Positions 6,799-12,150 of a stretch of DNA of 12,150 bases are shown one piece after another. The position numbers were made by a program, and so were the translations under genes. Below the pieces are notes generated by a model. The model did no database searches. It had not been told where the DNA came from and saw only the letters and a list, made by a program, of their open reading frames with translations. Numbering within the stretch: position 1 is the stretch's first letter; each line of letters opens with the position of its first letter. This DNA is from JBBABP01 sp041657585 (GTDB taxonomy: Bacteria; Patescibacteriota; Gracilibacteria; Absconditabacterales; Absconditicoccaceae), in NCBI GenBank assembly GCA_041657585.1, contig JBBABP010000035.1:1-12150 (forward strand). The letters run 5' to 3'.

Positions 6799-7023
6799 AT
6801 GAAAACACTAGAAAGAGATTTAACAAAATTAATAAACGAACTAAAAAAAGAGTGAGTTACTGTTATTATTGAAGATGCTAAAGAAGATATCCAAAAAACA
6901 ATTGTAGCAGGATGTCGTGGTGGTTGAGGATGAAGTTGTAGTTGAGCATGTGGACAAGGAGGATGAGGAGGATGTAGGATTGCAGAAAAAACAGGAGATA
7001 AATTTATGGCAAAAGCTGCTTAA
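6799..7023 (+). CDS. Microcin B17-like RiPP (TOMM/LAP) precursor peptide
   Basis: 74 residues. Residues 1-36 are an amphipathic, charged leader (LERDLTKLINELKK, then VIIEDAKEDIQK). The core from about residue 37 is glycine-rich, with Cys at 39, 47, 51 and 59 and Ser at 46 and 48 (GGGGGSCSGAC, then GQGGGGGC), ending in a 14-residue charged tail. The GGGGGSC and GQGGG runs closely recall McbA, precursor of the gyrase inhibitor microcin B17, whose Cys and Ser are cyclised to thiazoles and oxazoles. One leader and four core glycines are TGA; in the standard code the peptide stops after 18 residues. Peptidase, dehydrogenase and YcaO genes follow directly. The Cys spacing is symmetric (x7, x3, x7). 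A metal-binding Gly-rich peptide is the less likely alternative. Confidence 0.8.
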
Positions 7024-7035
7024 AAAAATAGATAA

Positions 7036-7073
7036 TTAAAGGAGTAGATAAAAATACTCCTTTAATTTATTTT
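7036..7073 (+). terminator. Hairpin between precursor and enzyme genes (likely attenuator)
   Basis: TTAAAGGAGTA (7036-7046) and TACTCCTTTAA (7055-7065) form a perfect 11-bp stem with an 8-nt loop, followed by TTTATTTT. It lies between the precursor stop and the peptidase. Partial termination here would give excess precursor over enzymes, a common RiPP arrangement. TATAAA at 7073-7078 could restart transcription 9 nt before the peptidase ATG. Confidence 0.72.
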
Positions 7074-7087
7074 ATAAAAAAACAAAT

Positions 7088-7798
7088 ATGATCTATCCAA
7101 AATATCAAGAAAATTTTATGATAGAAGCTATTCCTGGACATTGTAGTACAGCTTGTTTTATGTGAATATTGAATTATTTTTGGTATACGCAATTTAATAT
7201 GAAAGACACACGAGATATAATAAAAATAGCCAAATTATGAAAATATAATTATGGAGACGGATTAGATGAAAAAGAAATAGCATATGCATTACACAAGTTA
7301 TGATTTGATATATCAATATATACAGACATGACAGAAAAAGAATTTAATGAATACTTAAAGAATCCTTTAAAAATAACAAAAAAAACAACACCAAAAAAAT
7401 ATCAAAAATATATTAAATGAAACTATCGAGAAGATGGGAATTATAATCCAACAAAAATAGATCTTACCGATGTATCTATTTTTCAAAAAATACGTAAAGA
7501 AAAAAACATTCATCTCTATTTTAATAAAGATATTGAAAAAGAAATTAAGAAGACCCAATCATCTGAAACGCTCTTCATTATATGAGCAAATCGATATACA
7601 TTATTTAATGAGAAGGAGGTTGCATGAGAAAGCGGATGACATGTTGTACTATCAAAAGGTATAAAAAAAAATGTATTTGAAATATATGATTCATGACCGC
7701 AAAAGAATCCGATCTTTATTAAAAAAGAAAGAGTAATAAAAGCTATGAAAGAAATGTGACCATATATTTTTGTGAAAGTAAGCCCAAGAAAATGCTAA
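7088..7798 (+). CDS. C39-like cysteine peptidase, probable leader peptidase
   Basis: 236 residues, no membrane segment. Near the N-terminus IPGHCSTACFMGILNYF (Cys19) fits the catalytic-Cys helix of papain-like C39 peptidases, where the usual sequence is CGPA. GESGGHVVLSKG supplies His185 and IYDSGP supplies Asp201, giving Cys-His-Asp in the family order and spacing. C39 peptidases cut leaders of exported peptides after Gly-Gly or Gly-Ala sites. Here the domain is free, not fused to an ABC transporter. Placement directly after the precursor suggests it removes that leader, perhaps near the Ala-Gly at residues 37-38. Several glycines are TGA, including one beside the catalytic His. The stop overlaps the next start (ATGCTAA), implying coupling. 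Confidence 0.8.
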
Positions 7799-8784
7799 GA
7801 TACAACATATTAACCAAATTTTTTTTGAAAGATAATGTCCTTATAATAACTAATCCTACGCAATCGAAAAAGATCAAAATATGATATTCTAAACCATATT
7901 ATGATTTTTTTGTATTCTGTGAAAAACAAATCTTCATATGAAAAACTGACATTAAAAGCTTTAATATACCAAAGGGACTTTTGACTATTTTAACATATTA
8001 TAATTTTTTTACAGAAGAAAAAAATACATGAAGTGAGACTCTTTTTTTTAACGAAATAACATACAATCCATCAAAGACACTAACCTCGCTATCTAAAAAA
8101 GAAATGGATACTATTTACAAAAAGATAGAAGAATGAATACCAAAAAATATAAATAAATGATACAAAGTACATAAAAAGACCATAGAAGAACCAGAGATAA
8201 AAATAGATAACAGCACACTAAATACGCTTCATTCTGAAAGATTAACCAAGAGAAAGAAAACATATAATAAAGAAGAAATATTATGAATAATAAAAACTAT
8301 TTTCTGAAAAAGGGAGGAAAAAAAACTATTTAATATCAAAAGAAGTTTCTTTAAATATGGCAGTTGATGAGGTTTATATAGTATTTATCCGATCTTAATA
8401 ACCAGATATGATGAAGTAATAATATATGATCATTTTCGTTGAAAATTTTTCATAAAACAAAAAAAATGAATATATCAAAACTTTATAAAAAAGTGATTAA
8501 TATCGAGCGTTATGAACTATTCATCATATAACTATTTTCTAATACTTACATCTCATTATAAAGAAGTATTCTCCAAATATGGAAACAAGTGATATAAATT
8601 GCTTTTTTTAGAATGTTGAGAAATTTCATTCATGTTTAGACTACTCTGTTGAGAAAAAAAGAAACCACATGTAGAAATACAAGGATTTTATGATAAAGAA
8701 ATACAAGATATAATAAGCAATCAGATCTGATTACAGCAAGGAAACGAATTTTTACCGCTTCATATTTTAGCAATTTCTGATTAA
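7792..8784 (+). CDS. SagB/McbC-type FMN-dependent azoline dehydrogenase
   Basis: 330 residues, starting at an ATG that overlaps the peptidase stop by 7 nt. Residues 1-115 are a poorly conserved N-terminal part of the kind seen before SagB domains (IPKGLLTILTYYNFFTEE). The nitroreductase-like core has KRSFFKYGSGGGLYSIYP (about 183-200), where SagB proteins have RRS...SAGALYP, then NKGYKLLFLECGEISFMFRL (265-284) matching the conserved RGYR...LEAGH...NL segment, and QQGNEFLPLHILAIS at the end. These enzymes oxidise azolines to thiazoles/oxazoles with FMN. The Gly-Gly of the flavin-site loop is TGA-TGA. Position between peptidase and YcaO genes supports azole formation on the precursor. Confidence 0.78.
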
Positions 8785-8785
8785 C

Positions 8786-9967
8786 ATGTTTATTATTCTC
8801 CATAAAAAAATATTTTTCTATAAATCATGATGATTAGTGCATATCCAATGAGATCACAACAAAATAAATGAAAAGATTCAGCAGACATATCCAAAAATCT
8901 CATGAGAAAACCTTTTTTTCAATTATTTTTTTACATGAAAAAAAATATCTACCGACACTGATATAAAAATCATAGATAGCACAAGGGAGAAAACATTCAT
9001 CATTTCAAAAAAACTCATAAAAAAAACTGGTATATATCATATATTAAAACTCTTATTTGGTACAAACAAAGAGGTATTCAAAAAATTAAACAAGATACAG
9101 CATATCGATCTTTTTGGAGATAAATGAAACATTACATATAAAGAAGAAAGAATTGATAGTAAAGAATATCTATTAAAAGAAAGTATATATATTAATGGGT
9201 ACAAAAAAAACATATTTCATGAATATTATTCGACATATTCATATGAAACAGGGAAATATGAAGAGATGAATCTTTTTATAGAAAACAATAACAAAGGGAT
9301 TGATAAAAACAAAAGAATAGCAGAAAAAAAAGCAATTTCTGAGGCTATAGAAAGAGTTTCAGGAAGTTTACAACCAAAAAAAATGGAAACATACACTACA
9401 AAAGAAGACATCATAAGTTCTCCCTATATCTATCAAAAAGAATTCATAAAGAAAAAGAAAAAAATAAAATATTGTAAAATAAAAGAAATATTTTGAAAGA
9501 ATACTGCTTTATGTCCATCAGAGATTTTATTTTATCCATACAAATGAATCATCAACTCACGAAAATGAAACTCTAATGGAATGGCCACACATATAAATAC
9601 AGATCAAGCACATAAAAACTGAGTATATGAAGTAATAGAAAGAGATTGATTTATCCTTATGTGGTTATTAAAAACGGGGATCTATAAGATCACGCATACT
9701 TCTTTATCTCAGGAAACAAAAAAAATCATACAAGCATTTGAAAAAAAGGGAACTAAGATACATATATTTTTGATTGCATTCGATAACCCAGTACCTATCT
9801 GTTTAGTATGATACGAAAAAGATCAAAAAACAATGTTCGGATTATGAATAGGAGATACGATAGAGATAAGTATTCAAAAAGCATTACAAGAAATAAATGA
9901 AAACAATTATAATATAACCAAAAAAAATATACAAAAAGATATTGTTCTTTATCATAACCGATATTAA
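8786..9967 (+). CDS. YcaO cyclodehydratase (SagD/McbD-like), interrupted by in-frame TAA
   Basis: Starts 1 nt after the dehydrogenase stop. 393 residues to a TAA at 9965-9967. Residues 1-150 are an unassigned N-terminal part. The ATP-grasping YcaO signatures are clear: KKAISEAIERVSGS (182-194), SNGMATHINTDQAHKNGVYE followed by VIERDGF (263-288), and FGLGIGDTIEISIQKALQEIN near 365-385. YcaO proteins activate amide carbonyls with ATP to cyclise Cys/Ser/Thr into azolines. Upstream of the TAA reads HNRY, and after it the same frame continues with a convincing YcaO C-terminus, so the enzyme is split by one codon (see next entry). No E1-like partner (SagC/McbB) is seen, so leader recognition must reside in one of the unassigned N-terminal regions or elsewhere. 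Confidence 0.82.
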
Positions 9968-10297
9968 CTTCAAGAAAAGAATAGAAACAAAATACAATGG
10001 TTATTCCAGTTAAAACCACTTCACAAGAAAGAAATAGAGTCACTATATAAAAAATCTATGTCATTAAAAAAAATAATTGCATATTATAAACAAAAATGAA
10101 TTACTTTTTTTTCTTATACATATCAAAACAACATCAATACTATTTTTAATAGAAAAACCATAAGAATAATATCTAAAGATATGGTACCAATATGGTTTTG
10201 AAAATGAATTCCTAAAGAAATATTACAATCAAAAAGAATGAAACAACGAAAAAAAGAATGAAATTGAATAAATTTTGATATACATCCACTTTGATAA
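9968..10297 (+). pseudogene. In-frame C-terminal continuation of the YcaO gene
   Basis: 109 further codons in the same frame after the TAA, ending CTT TGA TAA. The translation has the known YcaO C-terminal order: LQEKNRNKIQWLF (the stretch after HxxYY), then IRIISKDMVPIWFGKGIP (like VVRVVVPGLEPxxFGxGxP), and finally INFDIHPLG (like the terminal PHPL). Its several TGA codons fall where glycine is expected. The nonsense codon replaces a position that is usually Tyr in this family, one base from TAT/TAC. An independent restart at the ATG of 10058 is possible but would lack the first 30 residues. Either a recent nonsense mutation, a sequence error, or readthrough. Confidence 0.75.
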
Positions 10298-10358
10298 ACT
10301 ATTATACTACAAAACATATTATAAATTCTTTTAATTTTACCTTTTTATGAACGATATA

Positions 10359-10735
10359 ATGAAAACAATTTTGGTTGACGCTTGGGACACTTTTTTTACT
10401 ACAGAATGAATTTGCCAATAAATGTATCAAATGTTGGAGAATTATTCAAATCCAAAAATCATTGTCACAAACGCAAATGATGAACAGATAATTGAGTTTG
10501 GAATAGACAAATCTCCATACGAAATATTTACATTAAAACACAATCCAGATAAAATTGATCCAGTATATTTTGATTCACTATTTAAAAAATTTAATCTGAA
10601 TAATGAAAGCGTAATATATTTTGAACATTAGATGCAGTAAAAGGCGCACAATCTATTGGCATAAAAACATTTCATTACGACAAGGGCAAAAAAGATCTAG
10701 TTACATTGAAACAATTTATAGATAATAATTTGTAA
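10359..10735 (+). pseudogene. Decayed HAD-like hydrolase gene
   Basis: Reading MKTILVDAWDTFFTTEGICQ, stop, MYQMLENYSNPKIIVTNAND and on to NNESVIYFEH resembles the small HAD-like proteins (N-terminal VDA strand, LTNAN motif, YFEH...DAVKxAxSxGIKT). An in-frame TAA at 10419-10421 interrupts it, and at 10628-10631 a T appears to be missing (CATTAGAT for CATTTAGAT), so the frame ends in TAG. The +2 frame then gives DAVKGAQSIGIKTFHYDKGKKD and ends TAA at 10733. The true start could also be the in-frame ATG at 10347. HAD family is fairly sure; its catalytic first Asp context is VDAWDTF. Two lesions suggest a pseudogene or poor sequence here. Confidence 0.68.
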
Positions 10736-10763
10736 AAAAAATAATTGGCAATTATTTTTTTTT
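10733..10763. terminator. Bidirectional terminator between convergent genes
   Basis: AAAAAATAATTG and CAATTATTTTTT (about 10735-10759) pair with a tiny loop and have a T-run on both strands. It lies between the HAD remnant and the minus-strand operon, and the stop codon of the 88-residue gene (10752-10754) is inside it. Confidence 0.7.
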
Positions 10764-11018
10764 ACTATTTTCTTTTATTTTGCTCAAAAATTTTTCATAT
10801 CTTTTTTGATAAAGTTCTTCAATTTTTTTATTTTCCAAATTTTGTTTTAAAGAAACTTTAGAAATCTGAATCAGATCAATAAGTTCAGCATACAAATGTT
10901 GATCTCAATTTTCTAATAACTCCAAACATTCAATCAAATGATGTTTGAGTTGTTCATTGGCAAATTCTTTATTGTGCCATTGTGGAAAAGATAATAATTT
11001 TCCATAAAAATCTTCCAT
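10752..11018 (-). CDS. Hypothetical 88-residue helical protein
   Basis: ATG (11018-11016) to TAA, with one TGA glycine (residue 38). The N-terminus is MEDFYGKLLSFPQWHNKEF; the rest is predicted helical and acidic-basic (LIECLELLEN, AELIDLIQISK), with a Lys-rich tail. No domain recognised. It starts 24 nt downstream of the Nudix stop, so it is the last gene of a minus-strand operon. Confidence 0.65.
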
Positions 11019-11042
11019 CGATACTGAAAAGCTAATAAAGTT

Positions 11043-11459
11043 TTAATTTTTATAAATCACTCAGTTTAAATAATTTTTCAAAACTTTTTCGCTAGGAAAA
11101 AAAATTGGTTTTGGTAAATTATTTAAATCAAATCGTTCTCGTTTTGTAATTTCTTCTGGTTCCATCACTTGCGGTTCTCATTGAAAATCTTCACACAAAA
11201 ATCCAATAGTCACAAAATGAGCATCAGTAACTATATCATTTGATATACTTATTCAAGTTTCTTCCAGTGTTTCACGATAAATTCAATCTTCAAAACTTTC
11301 TCCAAAATGCATTTTGCCTCAAGGCATTGTCCAAGTTCATTCTCCATGCAACTCTGAAGACGCTTTAACTGCGTCAAAATGTCTTTGCCCAAGTAAAATT
11401 TTTCAATCTTTCAAAATCATAACTCCAAATCAAACTCAAACTTTTTTATTTTCAGTCAT
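11043..11459 (-). CDS. Nudix hydrolase, NUDT15/MutT-like
   Basis: 138 residues. The Nudix box is complete: GKMHFGE, seven residues, RETLEETGI. The flanks match the NUDT15-like group: GVGVMILKDGKILLGQR in the usual first strand, HGEGTWTMPGGK before the box, then HFVTIGF and GEPQVMEPEE, NLPKPIFFPSE. This group removes damaged or non-canonical dNTPs, often oxidised or methylated guanine nucleotides. Most glycines are TGA, including one of the PGGK pair, so it is a native gene. It lies 156 bp after the nrdD C-terminal ORF (that gap shows nothing clear) and 24 bp before the 88-residue gene. Its partners in dNTP synthesis and sanitation make sense together. Confidence 0.9.
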
Positions 11460-11615
11460 TTTTTATTTTAAAGTTTAAATTTATTTTTAAATTCCCAACT
11501 TGCACGCCTCTTTCTTTGGTAGGCTCCAAATTTCCAATTACCAATTCCAAATATTTTTCTTTCATTTTTAATTATTTTGAAACCTTTGTAGCCCTTGAAA
11601 CATTTGTAACTTTTT

Positions 11616-11885
11616 TTATTTACATCCACAACCAACAAATTCAACTTTATTCTCATGTCACAACAAAACGTCATAAGCCGCATTCATTTGAAAGTCAGTA
11701 GCGAAATGTCTTATAAATTCTGAATTAGCTGACTTAGATTCATCAAAATATTTTCTTGAATAAAATTCAGATTTTTTTCAAATATTATAATGACTTACTG
11801 GTCTAAGATATCACATCACACGAGTATAAACTTGACATGGAGTTCTATTAATTTCCTTTCAGTCTTTGTTGTAGAATGTTTTCAT
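11616..11885 (-). CDS. nrdD: Separate glycyl-radical domain of anaerobic ribonucleotide reductase
   Basis: 89 residues from ATG (11885-11883). RTPCQVYTRVMGYLRPVSHYNIGKK (about 14-38) is the NrdD C-terminal glycyl-radical segment; RVMGYL carries the radical glycine (residue 25), and that codon is TGA. KSEFYSRKYF follows as in the family, and the tail ends FVGCGCK. The domain is normally fused to the NrdD body. Here it follows, in the same frame, a TAA at 11948-11946 and 20 open codons, so it is either an independently started subunit or the end of an interrupted gene. AAAAAATTAACAAAA just before this ATG repeats the sequence around the upstream stop. Confidence 0.78.
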
Positions 11886-11945
11886 TTTGTTAATTTTTTT
11901 AGGATTTAAAAGATATGATCGCACAGCAACAGCGAGTTTTTTTTG

Positions 11946-12150
11946 TTAATTTTTTACAACTTTTTCAGAATATCTTTTTAATTTTTCTTTGTCATCGGTA
12001 TGTTTTGTTCTAATTTCCATATTAAATTCTTCTCAAACATATCCTATTTCTTTATCGCATTTTGGGCAAAAATCATGTTCTCAAGCCACATATCAATGCT
12101 TTGGACAAACTGAAAATATTGGAGTTACTGTAACGTATGGTAATTGATAA
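11946..12150 (-). CDS. nrdD: Anaerobic ribonucleoside-triphosphate reductase, C-terminal part of the body (5' end outside window)
   Basis: 68 residues in frame from the right edge to a TAA at 11948-11946. YVTVTPIFSVCPKHGYVAGEHDFCPKC is diagnostic of NrdD near its zinc site, with CPKH and CPKC. It continues DKEIGYVGEEFN, then a charged stretch (RTKHTDDKEKLKRY), which in other NrdD proteins links to the glycyl-radical end. Three glycines are TGA. NrdD makes dNTPs anaerobically, consistent with an anaerobic host-associated bacterium. Confidence 0.85.

Noticed and set aside
9795..10317. Two Phe/Leu-rich minus-strand ORFs that look like membrane proteins
   Set aside because: They are the complement of the AT-rich YcaO gene, which has clear family motifs; hydrophobicity is a by-product of poly-A coding sequence.
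10422..10631. Independent 69-residue gene starting just after the TAA in the HAD region
   Set aside because: Upstream VDAWDTF and downstream DAVKGAQSIGIKT belong to the same HAD fold, so this is the middle of a broken gene.
11468..11701. Small ORFs on both strands between the Nudix gene and the nrdD radical-domain ORF
   Set aside because: They overlap each other and the nrdD domain, and show no motif or conserved composition.
1..12150. Interpreting the many in-frame TGA codons as tryptophan (Mycoplasma-type code)
   Set aside because: TGA falls at glycine-requiring positions (SAM loop, Nudix GG, RVMGYL, Gly-rich RiPP core), while conserved Trp positions use TGG.

Overview
The window comes from a very AT-rich bacterium that reads UGA as glycine (translation table 25), the code of Candidate Division SR1/Absconditabacteria and Gracilibacteria. 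Most genes carry in-frame TGA exactly where a conserved glycine belongs: all three glycines of a methyltransferase SAM loop, the Gly-Gly of a Nudix box, and the putative radical-bearing glycine of an anaerobic ribonucleotide reductase. Tryptophan is TGG, and nearly every gene ends in TAA. Shine-Dalgarno sequences are essentially absent, and several start codons lie only 4-11 nt after a -10-like hexamer.

Layout. (1) 1-1604, plus strand: the tail of an unknown gene, a 55-residue peptide with a Cys-rich end (possible RiPP precursor), a TehB-like methyltransferase and a Nudix hydrolase. (2) 1671-6650: a promoter-terminator pair, then four sites with the architecture of integron attC sites (1786-1876, 2502-2584, 4045-4122, 6593-6650), all in one orientation. 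They delimit three cassettes: A (cupin), B (412-residue orphan protein) and C (divergent pair: a coiled-coil protein with an RNA polymerase alpha-CTD-like end on the minus strand, and a HTH-Fic protein on the plus strand). No integrase is visible. The minus-strand gene of cassette C has consensus -35 and -10 boxes separated by a spacer containing a G9 tract, a likely slippage switch. (3) 6799-10297: a compact RiPP operon of the azole (TOMM/LAP) type: a glycine-rich, four-cysteine precursor resembling microcin B17, an attenuator hairpin, a C39-like cysteine peptidase, a SagB/McbC-type FMN dehydrogenase and a YcaO cyclodehydratase. The YcaO frame is broken by one in-frame TAA. (4) 10359-10735: a decayed HAD-like gene. 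(5) 10752-12150, minus strand: an apparent operon of nrdD (split before its glycyl-radical domain), a NUDT15-like Nudix hydrolase and a small orphan, ending at a hairpin shared with the convergent HAD remnant.

How the parts relate. The RiPP operon is the likely undescribed system: a microcin-B17-like peptide whose core can be translated only where UGA means glycine. The adjacent cassette array appears to be a mobile pool used by recoded bacteria, since every cassette gene also needs UGA read as glycine, though cassettes B and C (Fic) use it far less than the flanking genes. All assignments come from reading the sequence by eye; no database search was run.
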